Of a stretch of 64,000 nucleotides of DNA, positions 23,897 to 35,638 are shown piece by piece; the first letter of the stretch is position 1, and every line of letters begins with the position of its first letter. Location of the stretch: contig JABACO010000003.1 in assembly GCA_013339895.1 (NCBI GenBank), positions 13,555,365 through 13,619,364 on the forward strand, written 5' to 3'. Below the pieces are notes generated by a model that worked only from the letters and a program-made list of their open reading frames with translations, searched no databases and was not told where the DNA came from. The DNA is from Ephydatia muelleri (lineage: Eukaryota > Porifera > Demospongiae > Spongillida > Spongillidae). The position numbers and the translations under genes are program-made.

Positions 23897-24465
23897 ACAA
23901 TGCGGCAGAGCGAATCGTTATGTTGCATTTAACTGTTGCCAGTGACAAAAAGTCCCGTATATCCAGATGCAGTGTGTCATTATAAGCACTAAAGCGTATG
24001 AATAAATATATATTGCAGATGTTTGCTGTGGCGGATCCAGGATTTACGGAGAGGGGGGAGGGGGAGGGGGAGGGGGGGAATGGGAAGATACTATCTCCCA
24101 GAATGGGTTCTGGAGCAGAGCCCATGCACATGAAGAAGAATTTGAAGAGCGCTTATTTGAAGCACATGATCTGCTATTTCAGGTTATATTGTCTTATTGA
24201 ATGTGATATTAAATAAAGTTTGTGCCATGCAATCTGTGACGGATTAATTACACATGGAAAATTTGTTGGAGCTCTACAATCTGACTTCTTTCTAAAGGTG
24301 ATGTATTTTTAGTTTCTCGAGTGAAGCAACTTTCAAAGATTTCCGTAAACTACAGAAATGTATTATTATTGCCGCAACTGTACAACTGAGCCTACTTAAT
24401 TGCTTTCCAGTGGATGTTGTCAGGCCAAATCAAGTTGTGGTGATGGTGGTGGTGGTAGTGGTAGT

Positions 24466-24466
<1 letters not shown>

Positions 24467-24548
<82 letters not shown>
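24467..24548. repeat. (GT)n microsatellite in unit A
   Basis: A pure GT run follows a (GGT)n-like stretch. The homologous site in unit B (about 28800-28860) is much shorter, so length has changed since the duplication. Confidence 0.9.
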
Positions 24549-24552
<4 letters not shown>

Positions 24553-25624
24553 TTTAGAAAGGAAGAGAGATTAGTGCTTGCTAGTGAGCTACTTCACCTT
24601 CCTGTCCGTAAATGTGGTACCCTCAGATCAAGAAAGGTGAATCAACTCCATGGTTTCCCAACACATACACACACGCCAACACATGTTTGCATACGCACTG
24701 TACTACTGACCCACATATTGACATTTTTGGCTCATACCACATACCCATACACACATAAGATATTAATACATTTGTTATAATCCTATTGATCCAGTAGAGA
24801 GAAATCCTATTTTTCAAAGATTGTGTACAGCAGGTTTGTTTGGAAGTGGCAAGCAGAGAAACTGTGTGTAAGTGTATCCGTTTATGTTTATGTGAAATTG
24901 CCTTGTGTCAATTTGAACTAAGGGTTGCTTTACCGGGTGTCCCCAGTTCATGATCTTCTACAGTTTTTTTGTTCTTGAATGCATTATTACTTTAAAAGTC
25001 CACATTATGTTAAATATTCGACTCAATCCTGTATTGAAGACATGTTAATTCTCTCTTTATTTTTTTCAATTCGTCCCTAAGGCGCTCTTCTTTTCTTTCA
25101 GCGTGAAGCAGTTTACTAACTCTTTTATTTGAAGTCCTCACTAATCTGCCTCATGCGTAGCTTCATTTCAATGCCTTTCCACATGCTTTGCACGGAGCGC
25201 CTACAATTGAATGCCTGTAGTAATGGAGGCATGCACGTTGATTCAGGTCATCACCTGAATGTGCTACAGTTCTTTGTAGGACATTCTTGAAATAGTTTGA
25301 ATTGATCCGCATATCCTTCTGACTGTCGCTTCAAAGAAGTGATTTCATTTTGCTTCCTCTAAGTCTATCCCAAGTTGAAGCTCTTTGTTCCTTTTGTTTG
25401 CCACAGGAAGAGTGGTGAAACTGTCTAGATCAAATCCCGAATCTATCATGACTTTTAGTGCCACACAATGTTCAGGTAAATAATAATAAATGATTCCCGC
25501 CTTCGTAATTTATTCCACCATACTGTTTGTATACAAACCTCCAGAAACACATAGAACAAGCTTGATGAACTTACTCATAAAACTACACAACAATCTGCAC
25601 ACCCACATACCCATATGAACATTC

Positions 25625-26100
25625 GTGTTCCAACAGCATCATGACCAACATCTCAAGTTTCCTACACTACTGACTAGAGCAGTTGCTGTTCAAAATCCTA
25701 CCCAAATAGCAACACACCTTATCCAAGCACTTGAGGAAACTCTACTCATCATCGCAGGCATCACCAACATGTACACCAATATTCCTATAGATGAAGGAAA
25801 CCATAGAGCGCTCAGAGCTCTTCAGAACTTTACAAGCTGTAAACAAATCCAGCACATAACAGTCTTGGCTGACCTGCTTGACATCATTGTCACAAAGAAC
25901 GAGGAGTTTGAATTCAATGGTGAGTACTAACTCCAAATCAGGGAACTCTTTATGGGAGACATCATGACACCCTAGTACAATGGACTTCTCATGAACAGAA
26001 ACTCATCCAGTTAAGCTCGGACAAAATCAAGCTCTACACTACATCGATTGAAATTGTGATCTTATTATGGTTAGTGAGAGGAGTCAGAGGAGACCATGAG
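25625..26100 (+). pseudogene. Penelope-like reverse transcriptase fragment (unit A)
   Basis: The reading frame includes ITNMYTNIPIDEGNHRAL, like RT motif A of Penelope-like elements (SLYTNIP-type), then NEEFEFNGEY. Further RT-like sequence (LFMGDIM) follows after a stop. The fragment is truncated and stop-interrupted, so dead. Confidence 0.55.
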
Positions 26101-26135
26101 GATGCCGCCCCTGCTCTTGGGCACATTTGTCTATG

Positions 26136-26252
26136 CACAGCAAAAACAGATTGATGCATGTCACTAGAAATCAATAATAGGGCACTCGTTTTTCAAAAAG
26201 CGAGTACACTATTATCAACTTCTAGTGACATGCATCAATCTGCTTTTGCTGT

Positions 26253-26253
<1 letters not shown>
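26136..26253. mobile_element. 118-bp hairpin element, present in unit A only
   Basis: CACAGCAAAAACAGATTGATGCATGTCACTAGAA is mirrored by the complement ending TTTGCTGTG, with a loop around TTTTTCAAAAA. In unit B the flanking sequence (CTTGGGCACATTTGT) runs straight into the GT microsatellite without this insert, so the site is filled in A and empty in B. Confidence 0.8.
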
Positions 26254-26317
<64 letters not shown>

Positions 26318-26329
26318 GAGTGTGTGTGT
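26254..26329. repeat. (GT)n microsatellite at the duplication joint
   Basis: A long GT run with a few interruptions near its right end. It corresponds to the run at 29597-29728 and marks the right limit of detectable homology between units. Confidence 0.85.
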
Positions 26330-26400
26330 GGACAGGACCAGAGGGAGTGGCATTATGAGAACAAAGCGAAATAGAAGTAAGAATTACACAGAGTAAAAAT

Positions 26401-26523
26401 AGGGGCTATGGTATCCCTCCCAACCTGGCTAGAGGGAGGGGCTGTGGTATCTCCCACCCTAACCATGGGGAGGGGCTGTGGTATCTCCCACCTTAGCTAG
26501 GGGGGAGGGGCTGTGGTATCTCC
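26401..26523. repeat. Minisatellite, unit of about 40 bp, about 3-4 copies
   Basis: The unit contains GAGGGGCTGTGGTATCTCCCACC and lies just upstream of duplication unit B. Confidence 0.8.
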
Positions 26524-26628
26524 ACTAAAACTGTCGTGCCTAATAGATGCGTGAGCATGACTTTTTGATCGCAGAACAGATTCATTCGCACGTGATTGTG
26601 TCCTACCCCCTGATTCTGTTTACTGTAC

Positions 26629-27594
26629 ATGGCGGAAAAAACGACAACTGGTTCTGAGAACTATCCAGCTCCGCAGCTCTGGATATCCGTCAATAATGGC
26701 AGACTCTGTCAAAAGGAAAGCTGTGCAAATCCGTGTGCTCAATTCTTGGTTGATTTCGTGGATTTTGACATGTGTGGCGATTATGATTTTGACATGTATG
26801 TTTCACGCCGGGTTGCCGGTTCTACCGAACCTTGCTTGCTTGAGTGGGTAACAACTCTGAGGGATCGAAATGGTCGGTTCAGTTCTGTTATTCACGATGC
26901 ACTTGCGGTTCTGACATCAGTCACCACACCCCCATCTTCGAAGAAGCCTGGCAATTCTCAGGCTGCTTCTGCTGCCGCCTCATTTCGTTCCAGTAACGTC
27001 ATTAAGCTGGCCGACGCAGGCCGCAAATCACTTTACCACATTCTTTGGTCGTACGGTAGGTCATTTGACAGGTTTCGCGACGAAGCTGATTTGCCAGTTG
27101 CCTACGATAAGCTAAAAGAGTTGGGACTATTGGAAGGTGATCACGCGAGACAGGAGTGTCGCATCCTGCTGCAACAGCGCATCGCACACATTGAAGCGGT
27201 TGAGTTCGAGCGCGCGGCCGGCGCTGGCGAAGACGAAGAAGCGCGTGTCTATGCAGAGTACGAACAACTGAACAGCCAGTTAGCTGAGCTTGAAGCTGAC
27301 AGCGGGGCGTTGGAGCTACATGTACGACAAATGCCAGCACTGGCGCGGCTGTGGTTCCCGTTAGACGACGACCAATGGGATACCAGCATGAACCTTCCGG
27401 CATCTACTAGTACCATTGCCAGCTCATCAGGCTCGGGTTCCAATGCAGGAAGAGCTGGCCATTATGATTTACGAGCCAGTCCCCCGTCCGATGCTCTGCC
27501 GCAAGTGCTGCAGCTTCGACACGACGGCAACTTCAGTATGCATGCTGTGCGCACCATCAAGTACAACTATCTGATCGCTTTCGCCACCAGCTGA
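26629..27594 (+). CDS. Unknown 321-aa protein, paralogue B of a tandem pair
   Basis: Same length and architecture as the gene at 22931, with no indel in the coding frame. That argues both copies were constrained, or that the duplication is recent. Changes from A cluster before residue 140 (for example W49 to C, W to R near 82, S to Y and H to Y near 136-141); the coiled-coil and C-terminal halves are nearly identical. The upstream 70 bp differ by several short indels, supporting this Met as the true start. Downstream, unit B carries a transposon insertion about 110 bp past the stop, which could affect its 3' UTR. Function unknown. Confidence 0.7.
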   Translation: MAEKTTTGSENYPAPQLWISVNNGRLCQKESCANPCAQFLVDFVDFDMCGDYDFDMYVSRRVAGSTEPCLLEWVTTLRDRNGRFSSVIHDALAVLTSVTTPPSSKKPGNSQAASAAASFRSSNVIKLADAGRKSLYHILWSYGRSFDRFRDEADLPVAYDKLKELGLLEGDHARQECRILLQQRIAHIEAVEFERAAGAGEDEEARVYAEYEQLNSQLAELEADSGALELHVRQMPALARLWFPLDDDQWDTSMNLPASTSTIASSSGSGSNAGRAGHYDLRASPPSDALPQVLQLRHDGNFSMHAVRTIKYNYLIAFATS

Positions 27595-27704
27595 ACAATG
27601 CGGCAGAGCGAATCGTTATGTTGCATTTAACTGTTGCCAGTGACAAAAAGTCCCGTATATCCAGATGCAGAATTAAGCATGTATATGCGCTAGCGTATAA
27701 AAAT

Positions 27705-28315
27705 ATATATGGAACGTTCTATACGAAAATGGGTCTTGTGGATTTTATTTTATAACATAAAATGTAAATCGATATATCTTCCGAAATATTAACGCTATCG
27801 GGTTTCTATTTTTAACACAACATACCACACCATTACTATATCTGAAAATCCATTTTGGTGTCTTACACATGCGGGGTACCGATGTTTCAAGGTCCGATAC
27901 CCCATAGGGTTCAAAACGGCCACATCTTCAGGTAGGAGTGTCCAAATCGGTTCAAAATAGGTACCTATGTAGAAGGGTCCTACCACACTTGTATCTCCAT
28001 AACGGATAAAGCAAAAATTAGAACAAATCAATAGCGGTAGGACCCTTCTACATAGATACCTATTTTGAACCGATTTGGACACTCCTACCTGAAGGTGTGG
28101 CCGTTTTGAACCCTACAGGGTATCGGACCTTGAAACATCGGTACCCCGCATGTGTAAGACACCAAAATGGGTTTTCACATATAGCAATGGTGTGGTATGT
28201 TGTGTTAAAAATAGGAACCCGATAGCGTTAATGTTTCGGAAGATATATCGATTTAAATTTTATGTTATAAAATGAAATCCACAAGACCCATTTTCGTATA
28301 GAACGTTCCATATAT
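27705..28315. mobile_element. 611-bp fold-back element, present in unit B only
   Basis: Near-perfect arms start ATATATGGAACGTTCTATACG and end with the complement, centred near 28010. Internal blocks (TTAACGCTATCG, CATACCACACCATT) match the 823-bp palindrome at 18216, so the two belong to one superfamily. Unit A shows the uninterrupted site (AATATATATTGCAG), giving a natural filled/empty pair with a short AT-rich target duplication (TA or TATA). Confidence 0.9.
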
Positions 28316-28354
28316 TGCAGTGTGTGCTATGGCGGATCCAGGATTTACGGAGAG

Positions 28355-28363
28355 GGGGTGGAA

Positions 28364-28397
<34 letters not shown>

Positions 28398-28418
28398 GGG
28401 GGGGGGGGGGGGGGGGGG
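28355..28418. repeat. Long G tract in unit B
   Basis: More than 50 Gs with only a few interruptions. The matching spot in unit A (about 24050-24080) is a shorter GGGGGAG-type repeat. Strong G-quadruplex potential. Confidence 0.9.
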
Positions 28419-29214
28419 AATGGGAAGATCCCAGAATGGAGCCCATGCACATGAAGAGGAATTTGAAGAGCGCTTATTAGAAGCACGAGAAAAAAAAATT
28501 ATCTGCTGTTTCATGTTATTGTCTTATTGAATGTGAATTAAATAAAGTTTGTGCGATGAAACAATCAAAACTACAATCTGTGACGGACTAATTACACATG
28601 GGAAATATGTTGGAGCTCTACAATCTGACTTCTTTCTAAAAGTGATACATTTTTAGTTCATGGTATGACTTGAGTGAAGCGATTCTGAAAACTTTTCAAA
28701 GATTTCCGTAAACTACAGAAATGTATTATTATTGCCAGCAATTGTACAACTGAGCCTACTTAATTGCTTTCCAGTGGATGTTGTCAGGCCAAATCAAGTT
28801 GTGGTGATGGTGGTGGTGGTGGTGGTGGTGGTGATGTGTGTGTGTGTCTGTGTGTGTGTAGTGTTGGTTAGAAAGGAAGAGAGATCAGTGCTTGCTAGTG
28901 AGCTACTTCACCTTTCTGTCCGTAAATGTGGCATCCTCAGATCAAAAAAGGTTAATCAACTCCATGGTTACCCGACACATACACATGCACACATACACAC
29001 ACACCAACACATGTGTACATATGCACTGTACTACCCACATATTGACATTTTTTGCTCATACCACATACACATACACACACAAGATATATATACATTTGTT
29101 ATAATCCTGTTGATCCAGTAGAGAGAAATCCTATTTTGCAAAGATACGGCAGGTTCTACCTGACTCGAGCAGGTTGTTGTTCAAGATCCTACCCACATAG
29201 CAACACACCGTATC

Positions 29215-29480
29215 CAAGCACTTGCACAGACATCACTAACATGTACACCTATATTCCCATAGATGAAGGAAACCATAGAGCGCTCAGAGTTCTTCAGAAC
29301 TTTACAAGCTGTAAACAAATCCCACACATGACAGTCTTGGCTGACCTGCTTGACATCATTGTCACAAAGAACGAGCTAGGAGTTTGAATTCAATGGTAAG
29401 TACTAACTCCAAATCAGGGAACTCTTTATGGGAGACATCGTGACACCCTAATGCAATGGATTTCTCATGAACAGAAACTC
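29215..29480 (+). pseudogene. Penelope-like reverse transcriptase fragment (unit B)
   Basis: DITNMYTYIPIDEGNHRAL and LADLLDIIVTKNE match the unit A fragment at 25740-25920. The frame is broken after the last motif and the 5' part is deleted relative to unit A. Confidence 0.55.
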
Positions 29481-29595
29481 ATCCAGTTAAGCTCGGACAA
29501 AATCAAGCTCTACACTACATACATTGACATTGTGATCTTATAGTTCATGAGAGGAGTAAGATGAGACCATGAGGATGCCCCTGCTCTTGGGCACA

Positions 29596-29728
<133 letters not shown>

Positions 29729-29729
29729 G

Positions 29730-30329
29730 GAGGGATGTCGAGGGAGGGGCTGGCACTCACACATATTGGAACCTGGGTCAATAAGGTTCCACATAGGATT
29801 GATGCAAAATCAATGAATGTCAATAAGAAAGGTGACTCGCGTTGTAAGAGCTTATCTCTTTGTCGCGATCGAAAGGAAACACAAAAATCTACAGTTTGAC
29901 ATTGATTCCATGTCACTAAACGGTGTGCTTTTAGAGAAAAATGCTCGTGCCAGTTTCTCGTGCCCAGTCCCAACAATTTACTTGGTCGTCTTATACTTTC
30001 ATCGTCAGATTCGTCACGTATAACTCAAGCTAAGAACAGTTTTGAAGAACCAGCGGTTGTACCAGACACTTCAGAATAGGGGTCAGGCCAATGTATAACA
30101 AATTGTGTAAAATACTAAAGCAAGTAGTCGCTTATTTGGTATGACTATTACCCCATGACATAAGAGATGAAATACGCCAACCTGCACGAGATCCATTTGG
30201 TGTCCCTATTATTATTTCATTGTTACTTTGGCTAGTGCAGAAATGCCTTCGAGTAATCGAAAGAAGCAACGAGTAGAATACGTAGAATTAGCAACGAGTA
30301 ATGCCTCCATGTAATGCTAAGTAGAATAC
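29730..30329. other. Gene-free stretch
   Basis: No supportable feature; ordinary intergenic sequence right of the duplication. Confidence 0.4.
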
Positions 30330-30700
30330 CTCCAAAAGTGAGACAAAGAAATTATCAGAAGAGAACAAAGCTTCGTAGCCCGAGCATGCTATGAAGCGAA
30401 CCCCGAAAAGAAGAAGGCCTCTGTACGTACGCAGATATTGAATTTAGTAAGCGATCTGCTACAAGTAGAGATTATATTTTGTCTCTTCTAAAAGGCAGCG
30501 ATCAGTATCAGATATAATCAAGAGAACCTCGACGAGAACCGTGCTGCTAAAAGGCAGCTAGAGGTACGAGAACAATTCAGCTGCCATTAAGGCATCTTAA
30601 AGGAGTCGGTATTGGAATGACCCCAATGCTGTCCGATTGGCTAAACGTGTGCGAGCTTCCGAAAGGACGCGGTACAGTAATAGCACTACCTTCCCAAAGG
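30330..30700 (+). pseudogene. Degraded transposon ORF remnant with KAxKRQ/PEKKKASVR repeats
   Basis: Across shifting frames one can read ACYEANPEKKKASVRTQ and NRAAKRQLEVRE. These resemble the short basic repeats at the N-termini of helicase-bearing (Helitron-like) transposon proteins in invertebrates. Only fragments remain, with stops and frameshifts. The family link is from memory and tentative. Confidence 0.4.
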
Positions 30701-31679
30701 TATGTTAGCATGATCGATTGCACTAACATTAAAAAAGCTAAAGGGTAGGATGTGCATGTAACATGTGTAAAAACTTAACTTGCACATGTAAGGGGTCTGC
30801 ACGAACAAATCAGTAACAATATAAGTTTCTTTCCATGCCCACCTCACATGCACACCTCACATGCACACCTCGCATGCACAGCATGCATGGTGACCCAACT
30901 ATAGTGTTAAGTCTTTCTCCTGACCTAATGTTGGGGTGTGATCATTAAAACGTCATTTATCTGATGTACAATATGGCTTTCCTTTTTTTAACACCCTGAC
31001 TTATACATCAGTGACCAATAGATACATTGCCATGTGAATTACAAGAATGACTGCAACCATCTCGTTCTCCCATATATCTACATCCTGTATGAACCAAACT
31101 CTCGCACACTACAGTAGCTATAGGAGAGTATGATGGTGGTCTAGAAAAGGCAATTCTTAGGGACAGTGTGCTTTTAAATGAATTGCATGATGCGTTTAGT
31201 AAGGTATACATGTCAGCACACTTACAGTGTATACGTTCTAGAATAGTGCACGCTGATACCTGAGTGTGCTAAACATAAGCCTATAGTTCATTTACCCAGT
31301 CCTACATGAATTCCATCCAAATCTACGAGCTCTCTACGCCACCATTGTCTTTCAGTCCTATATGTCACCAAGTTTCTCATCCAGAGAATGTTTTTATTTA
31401 CTTATACGCTTACACAGTTTTGAACGATCAGTATATGGTTGGCTATTAGCTTTTAAGGGGTGCAATCATAACTTCCACTGCCACTTGCTTTTCCAGCTGG
31501 CGATTGACGTGCTAAGACTGCTAACAACACACAAAGTCAATGATCCCATTCGAGTGTTCTAAACACGTGATCACGTGTCGATCTAAGAAAAAGAAAAAAA
31601 GACGTTTTAGAACTACGTACCGTTCAGCATTTCAATCTACAAATTAGCAACACCCCTGGTACATCATACATATATCGCA

Positions 31680-32279
31680 ATGGACTGTTGGACGGGTCAT
31701 CTTGTTTCAGCACACTTGGAAGACGAACAGGAGTACGAGTGTGTCATTGTACGGCCGAGGCGTCGTCCTGAACCACCGACAAGCAAACCGAGCGACATGG
31801 CGATACTGGACTCCGTCTTCACCGAGTTTTTACGAACCAACTCTCACGACTATCGCGAGTTGAAAAAGATTTGTTTGTGTGAAAAACTAACCATGAAGTC
31901 GTACGCGGAGTACTATCACGAAACCATACCGTACTTGGCTAAGCTGTTCAGACGAGGAGGTCCCACGAAAGTGGAGGTCCACGTGACGCTGTGCAACAAC
32001 GGTTTTGTGCGCTTTCCTAAGCCGGGTGACAATCTCAAAAAGCGTGACAAATTCGGCACATGGATCTCGTGCGATGACTGTCTAAGATACATGCCAGGAA
32101 TTGCAGCGAGCTTCCGCCATGCTGGTTACGACCATTACGTTGCGTTCTACTCGTATGAAGAGCAACGTCTGGATATAAAGGCGTTCGACGATGGAGACCC
32201 TGTACTACCGAATGTCGTGTTGACCTACAAGTCAAGATATCCGTATGAAGACAACACCGTCATTCCCACCCCGCTTTAA
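31680..32279 (+). CDS. Intronless orphan gene, 199 aa
   Basis: This is a clean single frame from ATG to TAA with balanced codon use, more GC-rich than its AT-rich flanks. The product is soluble-looking, with no signal peptide or TM helix. Features include a Pro/Arg stretch (VRPRRRPEPPTSKP), a Cys pair (ICLCEK), CDDC (near 128-131), and an aromatic/acidic C-terminal part (AFYSYEEQRLDIKAFDDGDP). I do not recognise a domain. No repeat or transposon hallmark adjoins it. It could be a lineage-specific gene, a retrocopy or a transferred gene. Confidence 0.55.
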   Translation: MDCWTGHLVSAHLEDEQEYECVIVRPRRRPEPPTSKPSDMAILDSVFTEFLRTNSHDYRELKKICLCEKLTMKSYAEYYHETIPYLAKLFRRGGPTKVEVHVTLCNNGFVRFPKPGDNLKKRDKFGTWISCDDCLRYMPGIAASFRHAGYDHYVAFYSYEEQRLDIKAFDDGDPVLPNVVLTYKSRYPYEDNTVIPTPL

Positions 32280-34062
32280 AGTCAAACTTCAGTTGACTGG
32301 TATTTATTCTATTGTCGTTGCGGTGTGTTTATTGATAACATGCATACATACATATAAGCTATGCATGTCAACGTAATTTGGCTCAAAATGTTTGACACAG
32401 ACTGATTTATACTTTGTTGGATCCTATTGATCACGTGGGGTATAAACAATACGTTGTGCGTATCTGGAACAGGCTGATGACATAACCGTACCAGAATGGT
32501 TTCCTTAGGATGGAAAGGTGAGTGGTGTTGGAGTAAGCCACATGTTGTTTGGTACAAACAGTGCAGTATTTGGTGCATAGGCTAATCTAGGCGACTATGC
32601 TGCTGTACACACACACACACACATCACATCAGATCACATTATTTCATGAGTGTACATGTAGGTATCTGAAGGGTTAACACTGCTCAGTGGTGGTGGAACA
32701 TGAGCAGCTAGCAATTGAAGGTTGCATGAAAACAGCCAGAAGGGTCATGTGCAGATGACCCTAGCTGAAGACAACCAAGACTTTTGTTGCATGTCTAGCG
32801 GGTTTCCCCAAAGAAGTGTATTTCTCCTGATATGATAGAGGGCTTGCCAAGGGCTTCTTCGTGGAGAGGTGTGGACTCATCTGTTTTCAATACGGGTTTT
32901 ATCTCAGTCCCCCCATCCCCCATCCCCCACCACACCCCATCTGTGTAGTGTACATGTGCAGGTAATGATGAGATTGCTATAAGCCGCCAGAATTGGGGTG
33001 TTGTATGTATGTAGGGTGTTGAGCTAGGAGACGTTGCATCCAAGTATGGTAAAGTGGGAATGGAGTGTGCATGATATATGAGTGTTGTCAGACATTGTTA
33101 GCACATTAATCAACTAGTTGGAAAAGCAAGTGGCAGTGGAAGTTATGCGTTAGCAGCTCCTTAAATCTAACATTCAACCAATTTGTGTTGAAGACTATGT
33201 ACTGATCCTTCATAACTGGGTAAGCGTATATTCAACACACTTTCTTCATGAGGAATTGCATGGTGCTATATAAGATTTAGGTTTGAAGGCGTGATGTAAA
33301 AAGCAGCTACGACAAAGACCCTACAAATGTGCTAAATATAGGACTATTACATCCCTTCCTATTAGAACCTTGTTTCCTTGCTGTTTGCACCACTAGTACT
33401 ATTGCCTTCAAATCCTATATACCACCGACTCCCTCATAGAGAATGTTTTTAGTTACTTGCTTTATGGATTTTTGTTCATACAATAGTCACGCAAAGAATG
33501 TACAGTAGTTATGCTATTAAGGTTTTGGTCTTGTTTCAAGACCCAAACAAGCATAGCCTACGAGCATTGTTCGAAAATTGTAAACGGCACTGCCTCATCC
33601 CCATCCTCTTTCATAGCCATGCCTCACCCTGGCAAAGGCAATATTCTGGGTGATGTTGTTCCTCTTGACCCAGGTGAGGCTCTTCAGGTGCTTGTACATG
33701 TGCTCAAACCACCAAAACTTCTCAGCTACTCTGACTATCTCCTTGCTGCCCTGTATTCTAATATCACCACGATCTTCTCAGTTGCTGCCACCTCATACTG
33801 TATGGATTGTCCCAACAGAAGGATGCTGTGTTTGGGGCTCTATAACAGAACTGTATGCATTTGTCCATACCGGGTGTTTGCAAATAAAGGTAAAGGTATT
33901 AAATAGCATTTTTAATCTAAATGAATCAAAAGTTGTTTTTACTTCATTGCATGGTGGACTGAATGCTCTTCAAATTGAATAAATGACGTGATGTTAAATT
34001 TTTCTGACTCACTATCCACTGCATATTCAAATCTAGTTACACCAACATATTATAAAAATTAA
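32280..34062. other. Gene-free stretch
   Basis: Two overlapping open frames at 33511-33982 compete without protein-like signatures and are not called. A diverged arm of the 21237 inverted-repeat family is visible near 33370-33450. Confidence 0.4.
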
Positions 34063-34299
34063 TTGGGATTGTTCCCCAAAAAAACACGTGTCTTTTTTTT
34101 CAAGATTTCAAATTTTTTTATTATCTAGAGGTCTGAATTGTGCTCCTTACGCACTGAGAACTAGAGTGTCTGTCATGGAGTTGTAAAGTACTGAATTTTT
34201 AATTAGCCATAAATTTCAATGCAAGCGTTACATTTCGTACTGCATAGAAATTTTATAATGTAAGCGTTAGGTCCCCTTTTTGTGGAAATGATCTCAATT
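34063..34299 (+). mobile_element. MITE with GGTCCC termini, copy b
   Basis: Degenerate ends (TTGGGATTGTTCCCC and GCGTTAGGTCCCC...GGAAATGATCTCAAT). The body blocks TTTTTTCAAGATTTCAAATTT, ACGCACTGAGAAC, GGAGTTGTAA and CAATGCAAGCGTTAC are in the same order as copies a and d. Confidence 0.75.
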
Positions 34300-35638
34300 A
34301 TCTCATAAATAATTTTGATGGATGTGTTCATTTATGAGGGTTGTGATATAATGTCTCACTCTCTCAGGCCTCTGCTGTGTTAGTAATTTTCGACAGCAGT
34401 TGGGCCATGCACATGGGTATGCGAGGTACATGCGCTATGTATTTGTGAAAACGCGTGGGACTGAAACTGATCTTAGGCACTATTTGCAGGACTTGTGAAT
34501 ATCCATGTAATTTAGAAATTCAGCACATTACAGCTGAATGAATAGGCAGCCTAACTCTTCATGTGTGTGGGGGAAGGGGTGCAATTCTATCAGCTTTGCT
34601 ACTTTGTGGTTTTCATTGCATATTGTATTAATGTGTGCATGCACATGTGTCAAAATAATTGTATAATCCATCATTATTAATAGAATAATGTATACATGGA
34701 TGTGTCTAGAACTGTCTTCTTCGGCCATTACTACCTGCATTGGTAATATTAATGTTCCGATGTGCTATTCAAAGCACTGTGTTCCTAACATTACAGAGCT
34801 CAATATAGTACCTGCCCTCAAGCGAATTATGGAGAACTATGCTCGGCAATTGGGGTTATTACTCAATTATTAATGTATTGTTACATAAGGTCCTTTTAAT
34901 GGAAATCAAAATACTGCACCAATAAGCAAAACTCTATTTCTAGTATTTATTTAGAGTGCAGTTATTTGGTGCATATGGTTTTAGGGTTGCTTGTGGATTT
35001 TGAGTTATTGCTAGCCATATACGAGAGTGAAGCTTATATATGTGTACATTGGCTACTACTGTATATATGTTTTCAAGCCACTGATTGTTATCTCCATGAT
35101 TAGATATATATATATACGTTGATATCTTCTTTGTGTTCTGTTTTACTTCTATATAATTAAGTGAACATGTTAACTCTTTGGACGCCATGTTAGTTCATGT
35201 ATATGCATGCATGCATATACACACAGCCATTATAAATTCTACACAACAGTGTAAGTAAGAAATGTGTGGATCGCAACTTCATGATGCACGCATGCATGCA
35301 AATGTTTGCTGCACTTGTGACATGACATGTTTGGTTACTTTACAACTGCAGTAATTATGTTTCTTCTGAAGAACACATTGTTCAGATGACTTCACTAATG
35401 CTATTTACTCCCAGAACAGGAATGTTTATCCCACATTAATGTAGTACAACATGTTTAAAGTGCCAGTTCACTCCATCTCCATAATAACAATAATTAATTT
35501 TGAATTTTTATTTTTTATTTTTTTATTTTTATTGTAAGGCACTGAATATTTTATTAGCCATACATTTACATTGTTGGGGGATTACACAAAAGTATTATTA
35601 TTATTGGGGTAGGAATACATAAATACATGAATGAATAC
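34300..35638. other. Gene-free AT-rich stretch
   Basis: No convincing coding sequence. A fragment of the GGTCCC MITE body (GTAAGGCACTGAAT...TTAGCCATACATTTACA) is visible at about 35535-35573, and TGCATGCA repeats at about 35200-35300. Confidence 0.45.

Larger units (their letters stand above)
22855..26125. repeat. Unit A of a tandem segmental duplication
   Basis: Homology with 26545-29600 starts at GATGCGTGAGCATGA and runs through the 321-aa gene, a GGCGGATCCAGGATTTACGG repeat, a GT microsatellite and a Penelope-like RT fragment. Unit A carries about 830 bp (about 24830-25660) that unit B lacks. Unit B carries a 611-bp palindrome absent here. Confidence 0.85.

Noticed and set aside
28260-28530. 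Pro- or Gly-rich frames near 28.3-28.5 kb
   Set aside because: Translation of the long G tract in duplication unit B.
33511-33982. Two overlapping plus-strand frames (131 and 110 aa)
   Set aside because: They conflict, lack signatures, and no splice structure joins them to anything.
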